Source: Vicia villosa (lineage: Eukaryota; Streptophyta; Magnoliopsida; Fabales; Fabaceae). From it: a stretch of DNA of 64,000 nt. The position numbers and the translations under genes were made by a program. The notes beneath the pieces were generated by a model. That model did not search any database. It had not been told where the DNA came from and worked only from the letters and a program-made list of their open reading frames with translations. Positions 36,320-48,583 of the stretch are shown piece by piece (within the stretch, counting starts at the first letter, position 1; the number at the start of each line of letters is the position of its first letter). Location: assembly GCF_029867415.1 (NCBI RefSeq), contig NW_026706155.1:110001-174000 (forward strand), written 5' to 3'.

Positions 36320-37466
36320 CTCCCATATTATTTTTTATGAATCATTAGTTCAGTGATCCTGTGTACCTCAGTCTGTGCGCCCTATCATAAGCCCTCCAGA
36401 TCTGACCATCCAACCACCACTAACTCAGATCCAATGTCCCAGATTTAGTCCCTATACCATATACCGTAGTGATGACCACATTGAACCAATAAAAACTTTA
36501 ATTAACTTATTAATTTTAATTAATTTATATATTTTATTTAATTCCCTTTTAATATTTATTTATATAATAAATTATTTTCTTAAACTAATATGTATTATAA
36601 ATATTAAATTTTTAATTTATTGATTCGTTCCGATTAAATCCATTAATCGTGATGGGCAATAATCGATTTTCTTAAATACTTATTTAATTAAAATAATAAG
36701 TTTCATTTGGCTAAAAGGTTTCAACCATTTTTATTGGTTGCGATGATTAGCCTATTGTCCCGCTTTAATTCATTATTATTTTTAATCGAATCAATCGATT
36801 ACGAGAGATAATGATACAAACTAAATAACAATAATTAATTCTAAAAATACTCTTATTTATTATTAGTGATAATTGAATCCATCAATTAAAATTGGTAATA
36901 ATACACACTAATCTTTTAACTATGGTGATCGAATCTATTGATCATTGCGGTTAATAGTACATATTAAAATCAGGGTTGTACGCCCAAATCCTAAAACACT
37001 TCCCAAACCCTTTTCAAAACTACGGATTATCACAACTTTGTTAGGCCACTCAAAAAGTCTCCAAAAACATATCAAATCAAATTCTAATTCTAAGGGCGTA
37101 CAACCCTTCCCCGAACTACGTAGACTCTGATCCTCCATAAGGAGGTACGTAAGCACTTGGCAACAAGGCGAGTCCCCTTCCATACAAATCTCATTTTTTC
37201 CCGATTTTATTTCCTTAATCATAAACCTTTAATCTTAATAATTTGCCATTTACCCTATTAACTTTCTGTCACCTTTATTTATGTTAGCCATAAACTTAAC
37301 CTTATAGTGCAAACCTTAGGAAAGGGTTGGGGGTGCCTAAAACCTTCCCTCGACCTGAATATAGTATCTTATCCTGAATCTCCGTAATTGTGTAAAGGTT
37401 TCCTATTCGCCTTGGTAGAATAGGTGGCGACTCTAAACTTTAATTTTTGGGGCAGGTTGCTACAGC

Positions 37467-37484
37467 TGGCGACTCTGCTGGGGA
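37467..37484 (+). other. primer-binding site of C
   Basis: TGGCGACTCTGCTGGGGA, two bases after the LTR end; identical to the A and B sites. Confidence 0.92.
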
Positions 37485-38226
37485 AAACACTTAATGGTGA
37501 ATACTATGCTCCTATAGGTTTTGGCAGGGTTTAGGTTTGGCAAAATTTTTTAGGGTTTGGCTAATTTTCCATTTTTAGGGTTTGTGTTTGTTTTTTTAGT
37601 TTTGTTTTTGTTTTTTAATTATTTTTGCCTAAAGTTATTTAATTGTTTATGTTTATATATTTTATTTAATTGGCATAACTGTTATATTATATGCACTGCT
37701 GGGTATATTATGTTGTGTTAAAACCTAAGTGTGGGAGTTATCCTTGAGACCAGGGGGGACTTGAATCGCCTATGAGTCTCATTGATAACTCCACTCGGAG
37801 TGGGTTGAATATTCGGAAATGTCCAAAACGAGGCTTGACTTTGTTGAGGGCATGACTGGGTATTTAGTTGATCTCTCCGAGAACCTACCCCAAAAATTCG
37901 AACCTCATGTATAAAATGAGTTGTTCTAAAATCCAAAGAGACAAAAAGTCTCGGAGGCTACGAACGACCCCATGAGACCTTCTAGAACATTTCCATGGAA
38001 AGGGTAGGCTCCCTAGAGCCGCTACGTCGAACCTATGAACCTAGGATTTATGTGATTATGTGATTTAATTTGTATTTGTTATTTTTGTTATTTTTCTTGT
38101 TATTATATATATTTTTTTTGTGTTTGCATGCATCATTCTCCATATCATTCTTTATCATGTCTTATCCACAGAAAAAAATAAAAAAAATATATAAAAATAT
38201 ATTCTATTGGTGAATATGTATGAAGG
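37485..38226 (+). mobile_element. C 5' leader
   Basis: About 740 bp of T-rich, non-coding sequence between primer site and ORF1. It is typical of Ogre, and no gene is seen. Confidence 0.7.
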
Positions 38227-40219
38227 ATGAGTACTAAGAAGCCTATAATCCACTTTGCCGTTTCTACTCCAGACATCAAGAAATTGAAAATAATCAAGGA
38301 AAAATTACCATCAAGTGCTTTGGATAGGTTTGTGATCCGCTATGGAAATATCTTGGATTTGCTAAGGGTAAAAGTGCAAGACGAAGCTATCACCGCTTTG
38401 GTTCAATTCTATGATTCTCCGCTTAGATGTTTCACTTTTCAGGATTTTCAGTTGGCTCCAACTTTGGAGGACATGGATGCTATGTTAGGTTTCTCAAGGA
38501 CAAAAAGAGAATTTTACACAGGGGTTGGTAAAGAAGTGGACTTTTCTGATTTGGCAAAAGCTTTGGGGGTATCCGCTACGGATTTGAAATCTAATTATAA
38601 AACTGATGGTGATGTACATGGGATCAAAAGATCTTATTTAGAAACTCAAGCTTTAAGTTATGCTCAAAGGAAACAATGGGACACTTGTGGACATTTTCTA
38701 GCTCTCTTAATTTTTGGTGTTGTCTTATTGCCTAAAAATGTTGATTATGTTGATCCCGCCGCAATTCATGCTTTCACTTCTTTTAGGATTTTTGATAAGG
38801 ATCCAACTCCCACCATCCTTGCTAATATATACTATGCTATCCATACTCGGTGTGAAAAGAAAAGAGGGATGCTATTTTGTTGTGTTCATTTATTATATTC
38901 TTGGTTGACTTCTCATCTCTAAAAGGGTAGTTATTTGATTAAAGATTTGACTAGATATGATTGGTCTTAAAAATTGAGAGCTCTCCAAGCAGATTCTATC
39001 TTATGGTATGCACAGAAATTAAATTCTGAAAAGATTATTTACAAATGTGGAGAATTCAACAATGTGCCTTTAATGGGGACTTTAGGTTGTATTAATTATA
39101 ACCCCGTGTTATCGCCAATTGGGTCATTCTATGGATTGTGAGCCTTCCAAACAACAAGTGGAAGAATTAATTTTGCATGACAACGGAAAAGGTGATCCAA
39201 GGACGTTGAATAAGGTAATTCAAGCTTGGAAGCATGTTCAAAGAAAAGATTTTGGACAAAAGAATGTTATTGCTAGAGAACCTTACACTAAATGGGTTCA
39301 AGAAAGAGTTGGAAAGATTTTGCTCCCTTTTGTTGTGGATCCCGCATACAAGCCTGATCCTCCTAATCCTGTTCCTCTATCCATCGAAGAGATAGAAGGG
39401 ATCAGGGCTGCCCTAGAGGCATCCCGAAAGGAAAAAGAAAAATTAGAGCTTGATTTACACCAACTTACTAACGAAAGGAGCCAACTACGCTTTGATCTTA
39501 AAGAAAAGAACCAAGAGCTTCAAGCAATGAAGGAAGACAATGATAGGAAAAGAAGTAAAAGAAAGCGTGCAACCGAAGGAGTCCTAAGTGCTAATTATAA
39601 TTTAGAAGCACATAATGAAAGGTTGGAACAAGCGAGTGTGGAAATTGCAAGGTGGAGAAGGCGTTATGAAAAAGCTTCCCATGACAAAGCGGAATCCGAA
39701 AAAAATCTAGAAGCTGCAGTCTTTGAATTAACTGATAGGACTAAATATCAAGAAGTGGAAATAAGGAATCTCAAGTTTGATCTTCAAGAAGCTCGCAATT
39801 CTGGACAAGAAGAGCACGCAAGAAGATTAACTACGGAAGAAGCACTTTTACAGCGCACCGGTGAGTACAATAGAGCACTTCTAGCTATGGCTTCACTTAG
39901 GCAAGTATTTGTAAGGCAAAGAGAAATATATGAGGAAACCATGAATGAAAGAGATTATTGGAGGAGACAATTCACAATTGTTTCTACGGCAAATGAACAT
40001 GCGAGCATGGTTCCTAAGATGCTTGAAGACTATGAAAAATGTCGCGATAATTATGATAAGCTAGTCTTCTTGTGTAATGATTTGATCCAAGATATTCCAA
40101 AGAGTTTGGAAAAAGCGAAATCTTCTCCCATCATCCTTCCCGAAGCGGTAAAAGAGTTCATGGAGCTTTGTAGAGATATGGTGGACAAATTCAAAGCGGA
40201 TATCCAAAGGCGTTCTTAG
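38227..40219 (+). pseudogene. Ogre ORF1 protein (broken)
   Basis: Ogre elements carry this extra ORF before gag; its role is unknown. The N-terminal part (38227-38922) has YGNILDLL, RCFTFQDFQLAPTLED, HFLALLIFGVVLLP and KKRGMLFCC, segments also found in B ORF1 and in legume proteins that I recall as a DUF (DUF7745, from memory). The C-terminal part (39119-40219, 366 codons) is a long Glu/Lys/Arg-rich coiled coil with a basic KRSKRKR stretch. The two parts are separated by stops at 38920 and about 38968 and a one-base shift just before 39119. The coiled coil is far longer than in B. The start is the ATG at 38227. Confidence 0.75.
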
Positions 40220-40567
40220 ATTTTTTTCTATTTCCTTGTTGCATTTATTTTTAGTATTTTAATTTTCAGTTTCTATTTCTAGTTGTAAACCAACAATGAA
40301 GTGGTATTTCTTTTTCTAATTAATAAAGTGTGTTTCTTTTCCGCATTACTCATTGGTCCTATAATATTCACCAAAGGATTATTTTTTTTTAAAAAAAAAA
40401 GAAAAGAAAAGAAAGAAGTAGAAAAAAAAGGAAGAAAAATGTATATTAAAAAGAATATATAGACACTATAATAATGTGGATAAGACATGAACATAGCATA
40501 AGCATAACATTCATAGCATGAATGCCATATTTATTTTCAAAACAATAAAAAGAGAAAAACTATCTTT
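40220..40567 (+). mobile_element. C spacer between ORF1 and gag
   Basis: A/T-rich, with a purine run of A and AAAG repeats at 40380-40440. No coding sequence is visible. Confidence 0.6.
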
Positions 40568-42472
40568 ATCTCCAGTCACACCATTGGAGAAGACAACCAA
40601 GCAACCGTACCACCGTATCAAACTCGGTCTCAGAAGAAGAAAGCAACGGAACAGCTAGAGCAGAATCAAGCCGCCCTTCGCGAAGAAGTAACCCAACTGA
40701 AGGGTACTGTGGAGGAAATTAAGGGAGGAATGACTCAGATGCTAAGTTTCATGAAAGACCTCATGGACAAACAAGAAAAGGCTAAGGAAGTTCAGAGTCA
40801 TTATGAAGAAATACCGAATGATGGAAACCCCCTGTTAGGATTTGTCCGAGGTTTTGACCCTCATAAGTCAAATGCCCACTCCTCTAAGAGGGTTATCAGA
40901 ACCCATGAAGAGGGAGAAGCTTCCCATGAAGGATTCATTCCTACCTCCCAGAAAGAGGGGGCACCTCGCACTGTTCGCATCCCTACTAACAATCCGCCTA
41001 AGGACGAGGACTATGTGGATTTGCAATATGGGGACGTGGATGAAACAAATCAGGGAACCCAACATAAGCAAACCCAATCTGATTCTGAAGAGAATGCTAG
41101 AAATAGCGGACAAATCAAAGCGCTAGAAGAAAGGCTGAAAGCGGTAGAAGGATATGACGTCTTTGATGTGGATACCTACGAAATGAGCTTGGTGCCAGAT
41201 TTGACTATTCCTCATAAGTTTAAGGTACCTAACTTTGAAAAGTAAAAAGGACTCACATGCCCAAGGAGTCATTTACGCATGTATGTCAGGAAAATGGCTG
41301 CTTATGCCCATGACCAAAAGCTGATGATGCATTTCTTCCAAGACAGTCTAAGTGGGGCATCCGTTGACTGGTACATGCAATTAGAAAAGACACATATCCG
41401 AAGCTGGAACGACCTTGCTAATACGTTCCTAAAGCAATACAAGTACAATCTGGACATGGCACCCAATCGGATGCAACTGCAAAATTTGTCTCAGAAGAAG
41501 GAGGAATCGTTCAAGGAATACGCCCAAAGATGGCGAGAGATAGCATCCCGAGTCCAACCTCCTTTGTTGGAAAAGGAACTAGTGGACATGTTTATGAGTA
41601 CTCTACAAGGACCATACTACGATAAGATGATAGGAAGCGTATCCTCAGGATTCTCAGATCTAGTGGTCATCAGAGAAAGGATTGAAAACGGAATCAAAAA
41701 TGGGAAGATACAAGGAGCATCATCTAACTCTTATCACTCAAAGAGGCCCACCTCAACCTTCGCTAAAAAGAAGGAAGGGGAGACCAACACAGTAGTGCAT
41801 CAAGAGTCTAGACCTCCTATGTCATTCCCACCTTAACAAAAAGGGTTCCAAGGGACTCAAAGGAGATTTGATCCTCTGCCCACTTCTAGAAGCGAAATAC
41901 TGAAATACTTGATAAACGAGTCATTAGTAGAGCTCAGACCTATGCCACCTCCAATCCCCGGAAATGCTGCACCCAAATTCAACCCTAATGAAAGGTGTGA
42001 ATTTCATGCTAATTCTCCCGGACACACACTAGAAAAATGATGGGCTTTCAAACACAAGGTTCAAGACTTGATAGAGTCAGGGGCAATCGCCTTCGACAAA
42101 CCTAATGTGAAAACGAATCCCACGCCTCATCATGATGGCACAATCAATGCAATCGAGGCCGTTACTGAGCAAGAGTTAGTTCAACAACGGAGCTCCCCCA
42201 TAGATGCCCTTAAGAGGTATCTACTCGCAAAGGGGTTCATCCTAGAACATAACAAAGTTTTTAAGGACACCTTGCGAAGACTTGTGGACCAAGGAGTAAT
42301 CCAGTTGAAAGAGCATCCTGATGAGCCATTGATAATACCCAGTAAAGGGGCAAGGAAGCCACTAATTATCCCTTGTTCCAAAGCACCATTACCGATACCC
42401 ACGCAAGGGCATACTAGGATTATCCCGGTCAGAGCTCCATATCTTGTGGACAAAATGAAAGCAGTTCCTTAG
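40568..42472 (+). pseudogene. gag: gag of Ogre C (four in-frame stops)
   Basis: Gag forms the particle that packages element RNA. One reading frame runs from about 40568 into protease. It has an N-terminal Gln/Lys/Glu coiled coil (40620-40790), an acidic linker, a capsid-like retrotransposon gag domain (41279-41700, with FFQDSLSGASVDWY and FKEYAQRWREIASRV) and a C-terminal CEFHANSPGH motif before VQDLIESG. Stops lie at 41243 (TAA), 41834 (TAA), 42037 (TGA, exactly at the last Cys of the C-x2-H-x5-H-x4-C motif) and 42470 (TAG). No clear start ATG is seen; the frame is open upstream of the first long segment at 40709. It follows ORF1 and shares a frame with protease, consistent with a Gag-Pro polyprotein. 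Confidence 0.85.
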
Positions 42473-42526
42473 GAATACAATTCTGGCACTAATACAACCG
42501 TAACAAACATTGTTGGGCCTGGGGGC

Positions 42527-43728
42527 ATGACTCGTAGTGGCCGCATATTCAAGACTGCACGACCTAGTGAAAACTTGGCGCAAGCCGGTAATCAAACTAC
42601 TACGATCCCAACTGAAGAGGGCATGTCCAAGGATAAGGAGAACACCAATAAAAACACTAAAGAGTTCTTGGCATTGATCAAGAAAAGTGATTATAGAGTG
42701 GTGGACCAGTTACACCAGACTCCATCTAAAATATCCCTCCTCTCGCTACTAATACACTCAGAGAAACATCGAGACGCCTTGATGAAAATCTTAAATGCCG
42801 CTCATGTAACCAAAGACATCACTGTAAACCAATTCGATGGGATGGTGGCAAATCTCACTGCTGGGGCATGTTTAGGATTCAGTGATCATGACCTACCTCC
42901 ACAAGGGAAGGAGCATAACAAAGCCTTGCACATCTCCATACAATGTGGGAAAGCTCACCTATCTAGGGTTCTGATTGATACAGGTTCGTCGTTAAACGTG
43001 ATGCCAAAAGCTACTCTCGATAAAATAGCTTTAGAAGGCCTAGTAGTTAGACCAAGTCGTCTGGTAGTCAAAGCCTTCGATGGATCACAAAGTCCAGTGT
43101 TCGGAGAAGTAGACCTCCTTGTGGTAGTTGGTCCTCACACTTTCTGCATCAATTTCCAAGTGATGGAGATTGAACCAGCTTATACTTGCTTATTGGGACG
43201 TCCCTGGATTCACGCCGCTGGGGCAGTAACCTCCACCCTGCATCAGAAAATAAAATTTGTGGGTGGGAACTCTGTAGTGACTGTCAACGGGGAGGAAGAC
43301 ATATTTGTTAGCAATCTGGATTCGTACCGATACATCGAGGCTGGAGAAGGGGCCTTAGAGACCGCGTTCCAAGCACTAGAGATCGCAACTGCTGTCACAC
43401 TACCGATAGAGAAGATACGAAGGGCGGTAACATCCTGGAGAGACCTGCAAGACCTGAATTTGGAAGGCTGGGGCAAAATACCAGAAGTCCAAGAGAAGAA
43501 GGATCGTCTGGGGCTAGGATATCAACTAACAAAGAAAGCTGCAAAGGAGGAACAACGATTCCCCCCGATCATGCAGACTTTTGTTACAAGCAGATATGAA
43601 CACGTATCTATGATATCTAGCATGGATCCTAAGGAGGGTACATCCAATTTCATCCGAATGATCAGGCCAGGAGAGCAACTCCAAAATTGGACAAGCCTGG
43701 AGATACCGGAGATAGTTTCTATTTCAAA
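42527..43728 (+). CDS. pro: aspartic protease region of Ogre C
   Basis: This region would cleave the Gag-Pol polyprotein. The active-site motif DTGSSLNVMP is at 42977-43006, preceded by hydrophobic VLI, and the second conserved hydrophobic-Gly region (CLLGRPWIH) follows about 70 residues later, as in retropepsins of this lineage. The segment is open for 401 codons and in the same frame as gag, from which it is separated only by the stop at 42470. Its own stop (TAA at 43730) lies just inside the predicted intron starting at 43729, so splicing would bypass it. The protease itself looks undamaged, but its expression from this copy is unlikely because of the gag stops. Confidence 0.85.
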
Positions 43729-43997
43729 GTAATTTGCTTTTGTCGTGTGTTTTATTTCCCTTTCGATAAATAAAAAAAACAATGTCGCTCATGCCTCTCC
43801 TGAAGCATAGAGTTGGTTTGTAAGGGCCCCATTTATTTTCAAAGTTTGAGTTTATTAATAAAATTGTCGTTTGCATTTGGTATTGAAAATATTGTCTCTT
43901 TCTTGCATTTACTCTCTTAAAATGACAAATAACTTTCTTGCATAAAAAAGGCACGACCATATCTGCATACTAAAAACAAAACATAAAACATGTGTAG
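43729..43997 (+). other. predicted Ogre intron between protease and RT
   Basis: A 269 nt A/T-rich segment bounded by GT (43729-43730, context CAAAGTAATTT) and AG (43996-43997, context TGTGTAG). Removing it takes out the protease stop, and the leftover two bases plus one base of the next exon put RT in the same frame. Ogre elements are known for an intron at this place. The splice sites are my prediction. Confidence 0.7.
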
Positions 43998-45533
43998 ATC
44001 ACTTTCTAACACTACCGATAATAATACTGCTGAAACTCAATATAAACTCGAGGCTCTCGCTAATCAGTCTGAGGAAGGGGATGAGGAAGACGATGAACTT
44101 CTAGAAGAGTTGTCGAGGTTAATGGACAGAGAATCCAAAAGCATGATCCCTCCTCAAGAAGCCATTGAAATCATAAACTTGGGCACATACAAAGAACCCA
44201 AGGAAATCAAGATTGGGGCAACACTGAACGAGGACATAAAAGCGACGTTGGTCAAACTTCTCCACGACTATGCAGAAATATTCGCTTGGTCATACCGTGA
44301 CATGCCGGGATTGGACACAAATATCGTTGTACATAGGCTACCACTAAAGGAGGGTTGTGCACCTGTCAGGCAAAAGCGCAGAAGAGTTCGACTCGACATG
44401 GATAACAAAATCCGAGAAGAGGTACTTAAACAATTCGACGCAGGATTCCTTGCCATAGTCGAATATCCACCATGGATCGCCAATATAGTGCCAGTTCCTA
44501 AAAAGGATGGGAAGGTGCGCATGTGCGTAAATTACAGGGATTTAAACAAAGCAAGCCCAAAAGACGACTTTCCACTACCCCACATAGACATACTAGTGGA
44601 CAACACAGCGCAAGCCTCAGTGTTCTCATTTATGGATGGGTTTTCCGGTGTATAATCAGATCAAAATGGCTCCTGAAGACATGGAGAAAACCACCTTCGT
44701 GACGTCTTGGGGCACTTTCTGTTACAAGGTAATGCCTTTTGGTCTACGAAATGCTGGGGCAACGTATCAACGAGCCATGGTCACACTGTTCCATGACATG
44801 ATCCACAAGGAAGTCGAAGTATATGTGGATGACATGATCGCTAAGTCCTGTACTGAAGAGGAACATATTGCGCACCTACAAAAGTTATTCGAACGCTTAA
44901 AGAAGTTCAAGTTGAGGTTGAACCCGAACAAGTGTACATTTGGTGTAAGATCAGGAAAGCTGTTGGGATTCATTGTGAGCCAACGAGGCATAGAGGTAGA
45001 TCCCGACAAAGTGAAAGCTATACAAGAAATGCCTGTTCCAAGGACAGAGAAAGAGGTTCGTGGGTTCTTAGGTCGTTTGAACTTCATCTCAAGGTTCATC
45101 TCACATCTTACAGCCACGTGTGAGCCTATATTCAAACTACTAAGAAAAGATCAGCCGATCAAGTGGAATGACGATTGCCAAGTAGCTTTCGAAACCATAA
45201 AGAGTTACTTACAAGAACCACCGATACTCGTACCTCCCGTATCGGGAAGACCGCTGATCATGTACCTCATAGTCCTCGAAAGGTCGATGCGTACTGGGGC
45301 AACAAGATGAAACAGGCAGAAAAGAGCATGCTATTTACTACCTTAGCAAGAAATTCACGGATTGTGAATCTCGGTATTCACCATTGGAAAAGACATGTTA
45401 CGCCCTAGCATGGGCCTCCAAACGTCTACAGCAATATATGCTGAACCATTCCACATGGTTAATACCGAGGATGGATCCTTTGAAATACGTGTTCGAAAAA
45501 CAGGCTCTCACAGGAAGAATTGCTAGATGGTAA
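43998..45533 (+). pseudogene. reverse transcriptase and first RNase H region of Ogre C
   Basis: RT copies element RNA into DNA and the RNase H removes the RNA strand. Visible RT segments: VPVPKKDGKVRMCVNYRDLN (44488-44547), PLPHIDILVDN, FMDGFSG, then PFGLRNAGATYQRAM and the catalytic YVDDM at 44822-44836, LGFIVSQRGIEVDP and the RGFLGRLNFISRFI thumb/connection. The first RNase H region covers about 45230-45530, with YYLSKKF- and LEKTCYALAWASKRL-type segments. Damage: one extra G near 44650 shifts the frame within FMDGFSGY, the frame is lost again near 45290, and TAA at 45531 replaces a probable CAA. Not functional as it stands. Confidence 0.88.
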
Positions 45534-46260
45534 ATGTTACTGTCAGAATACGACATTCAATACGTCACTCAAAAGGCAATAAAAGGGAGTGTACTAGCAG
45601 AGCATCTAGCTCACCAACCCATCGAAGAATACCAGTCTATGAAGTTCGACTTCCCTGATGAGGACATTATGCTAGTAAGAGATTACGAAATACCAGGACC
45701 CGACGAAGGACCCGAACCAGGGTTAGTATGGACGCTTATGTTCGATGGAGCCTCAAATGCACTAGGACATGGTATAGGGGCAGTCTTGACATCTCCTGAC
45801 AATCGGCACATACCCTTCACTACGAGACTATGCTTCGACTGCACCAACAATATTGCAGAATACGAGGCGTGCATATTGGGATTAGAAGCTGCCATCGATC
45901 TAAGGATTAAATTACTTAAGGTGTATGGGGATTCGGCACTGGTAATCCACCAAGTCAATAAAGAATGGGATACCCGAGATGCAAAGCTAATCCCATACCG
46001 AGACCTTATACTAGAGTTAATGGCCGAGTTTGAGACCATCACTTTTACTCATATCCCGAGGGAAGAAAATCAAATGGCTGATGCGTTAGCAACACTTTCC
46101 TCTATGTTCAAATTAACATGGCCAAACCACGAACCTCGGATAACGGTCAGACACTTTGATGAGCCAGCCTATTGTCTTACGATTGAGGAGCAACCTGATG
46201 ACAAACCCTGGTACCACGATATTAGGAAATACCTGGAAAAGCAAGAATATCCAGAGAATG
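45534..46260 (+). pseudogene. second (archaeal-type) RNase H of Ogre C
   Basis: Tat-lineage elements carry an additional RNase H of plant/archaeal type after the normal one. Here MFDGASNALGHGIGAVL (first catalytic Asp at 45744), the EYEACILGLEAA helix with its Glu, VYGDSALVIHQV with the next Asp and REENQMADALATL with the last Asp are all present in order, so the four-residue active site looks complete. The domain is open from the ATG at 45534, but that ATG follows a stop and is not a natural start. The frame runs on into the integrase N-terminus to a TGA at 46461. Confidence 0.85.
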
Positions 46261-47454
46261 CCTCTACAATTAACAAAAAGACGCTAAGGAGGTTGGCATC
46301 CAAGTTCTTCCTGAATGGTAATGTCCTGTACAAACGAAACTATGACTCAGTGTTTCTAAGATGCGTGGATAAAAATGAGGCCAAAGAAATTATCAAAGAA
46401 GTACACGAAGGGACCTTTGGGACCCATGCAAATGGACACTCGATGGCAAGAAAAATATTATGAGCAGGGTAATACTGGCTAACAATGGAGGCTGATTGCT
46501 TCCAATACGCGAGGACATGTCACAAATGCCAAATATACGTTGACAAAGTACACGTACCGCCAAATCCGCTGAACGTACTAGGCTCGCCATGGCCATTTGC
46601 AATGTGGGGGATTGATATGATAGGGATGATCGAACCCAAAGCCTCTAGTGGACACCGATTCATATTGGTTGCCATCGATTACTTCACCAAATAGGTCGAA
46701 GCTGCTCCCTACACCAACGTAACAAGACAAGTGGTTATCCGGTTCATCAAACATAACATCATATGCTGGTATGGGGTTCCAAACAGGATTATCACTGACA
46801 ACGGGTCGAACTTAAACAACAACATGATGAGGGAGCTGTGCGAGGAGTTCAAGATTGAACACCACAATTCTTCACTGTACAGGCCTAAGATGAATAGCGT
46901 TGTCGAAGCTGCGAATAAGAACATAAAAAAAAATACAGAAGATGGTGAAAACATACAAGGATTGGCACGAAATGCTTCCCTTCACCTTACACGGTTACAG
47001 AACCTCGGTACGCACGTCCACAGGGGCAACCCCTTTCTCTTTGGTTTATGGTATGGAAGTAATCCTCCCCATCGAAGTGGAGATTCCATATTTAAGAGTC
47101 CTAGCTGACACAAAGTTAGAAGAATCGGAATGGGTAAAAAATCGTTTTGATCAGCTTAATCTCATTGAAGAAAAGCGACTGGCAGCTTTATGTCACGGGC
47201 AGCTCTATTAGAAAAGGATGAAAAGGGCATTCGACAAAAAGGTCCGCCCTCGAATTTACACAGAAGGGGATCTCGTCCTCAAGAAAATCTTACTACCCCG
47301 ACTCGACGCCCGAGGAAAGTGGATGCCCAACTACGAAGGTCCATATGTCGTAAAAACTGTATTCTCAGGAGGAGCACTCGTCCTCACTACTATGGATGGG
47401 GACGAGCTACCACATCCCATCAACTCGGATGCGGTCAAGAAGTACTATGCCTAG
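46261..47454 (+). pseudogene. integrase of Ogre C (several stops and a frameshift)
   Basis: Integrase joins element cDNA to target DNA. An HHCC-type zinc region is seen (EVHEGTFGTH, then CHKCQIY near 46520-46545), then the core: WGIDMIG (first Asp, near 46611), ITDNGSNLNNN (second Asp, near 46798) and VVEAANKNIKK (catalytic Glu near 46905). The C-terminal part has WHEMLPFTLHGYRTS, PFSLVYGMEVILP, KGKW- and YEGPYVV-type segments up to the stop at 47452. Stops occur at 46461 (TGA), 46470 (TAA), 46692 (TAG) and 47209 (TAG), and an A-run near 46925 shifts the frame. Several stops fit C-to-T changes. This copy is inactive. Confidence 0.88.
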
Positions 47455-48180
47455 CAAAGGCAAGATCCTAAGCCATGAATTCAAGACAATTCGTAAAGGA
47501 TAAGGAGTCGTGCAATCATCAACTTCCGAAGTCAAAGGATTACTAGGGCCGTCGATAGCAAAAGAGCAACAGCAGTATTAATATCATTTCTATTTGTCAT
47601 TTCCCTTTCTCGCACTTTTTGTACATTCGCCAATTCAAGGCAATATCAATAAAAGCTTTCCTTTTCTTTCATACTGTACCTTCTCATCAGTTCAATACTA
47701 TGTGCAAAGAATAATTTATTTTTCATAAACTTTAAACATTGAACTTAAAATGAGAAACTTACAAACTGCCGAACAAAAAAAAATAAAAATAAAGGAAATG
47801 AAACCACACATCTTCGATAGGCAATATACGCCTCACGCTGTGATCATTCTGAAATACCACAATCTCTCCTACCAGGGATGTCCCAGCAGGACCAATCCCG
47901 GACGATCCGAACTGAGATTCACAAAACTGCTCGAAAAGGGTTAAACAAATCCAATGGGTGACGAAGAGATAAAACATCAAAAGCATACATACATATTCGC
48001 TTGCATAAACATTCATACACACAACATCTGCATACAACAGTCATGTGCTTACGACAAAATCATAGGCATACGCATTTGCAAAACAACCATCTGTACAGGT
48101 AAACTTGTCCAAAGGACGAGAAGGTCCCACCAGCTTGCTAGAATGATTGCAAATGGCCCTTTAAAGGATTAATCAAACTA

Positions 48181-48583
48181 TGATGACAAGGAAGTGGTCC
48201 ACACCACAAACTTGTTTCCCAACTACGATTCCCAACGATGATGACAAGGAAGTGGTCCTCACCACAAACTTGTTTCCCAACTACGATTCCCAACTTTGAT
48301 GACAAGGAGGTGGTCCTCACCACAAACTTGTTTCCCAACTACGATTCCCAACTTTGATGACAAGGAGGTGTTCCTCACCACAAAACTTGTTTCCCAACTA
48401 CGATTTCCAACTTTAATGACAAGGAGGTGGTCCGCACCACAAACTTGTTTCCCAACTACGATTCCCAACTTTGATGACAAGGAGGTGGTCCACACCACAA
48501 ACTTGTTTCCCAACTACGATTCCCAACTTTGATGACAAGGAAGTGGTCCACACCACAAACTTGTTTCCCAAACTACGATAGGG
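48181..48583. repeat. tandem array of 58 bp units, 7 copies
   Basis: Units begin TGATGACAAG at 48181, 48239, 48297, 48355, 48414, 48472 and 48530; one copy has an extra A. They differ by single substitutions such as GAAGTGG/GAGGTGG. Open frames across it on both strands follow from the repeat and are not genes. Confidence 0.93.

Larger units (their letters stand above)
34533..37464 (+). mobile_element. 5' LTR of Ogre C, missing its first ~154 bp
   Basis: Matches the 3' LTR from 63053 onward. The 3' LTR has 154 more bases (62899-63052) including the start TGTCATACCCC. The LTR ends GGTTGCTACA at 37464, giving a full length near 3.1 kb. It has a TATA box (35544-35554) and a tRNA-like module (36261-36319). 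Short open frames in it have no family resemblance. Confidence 0.88.

Noticed and set aside
36250..36326. Possible tRNA gene in the C LTR
   Set aside because: The A-box, B-box and T-arm are present, but no acceptor stem pairing or anticodon arm is visible; recorded as a tRNA-like module instead.
42181..45135. Minus-strand frames of 77-122 codons over gag, protease and RT
   Set aside because: They mirror the coding strand of C and carry no motif.
48181..48583. Regular short repeats that could suggest a CRISPR-like array
   Set aside because: The 58 bp units follow each other without unique spacers, in a plant retroelement 3' region; this is a plain tandem array.
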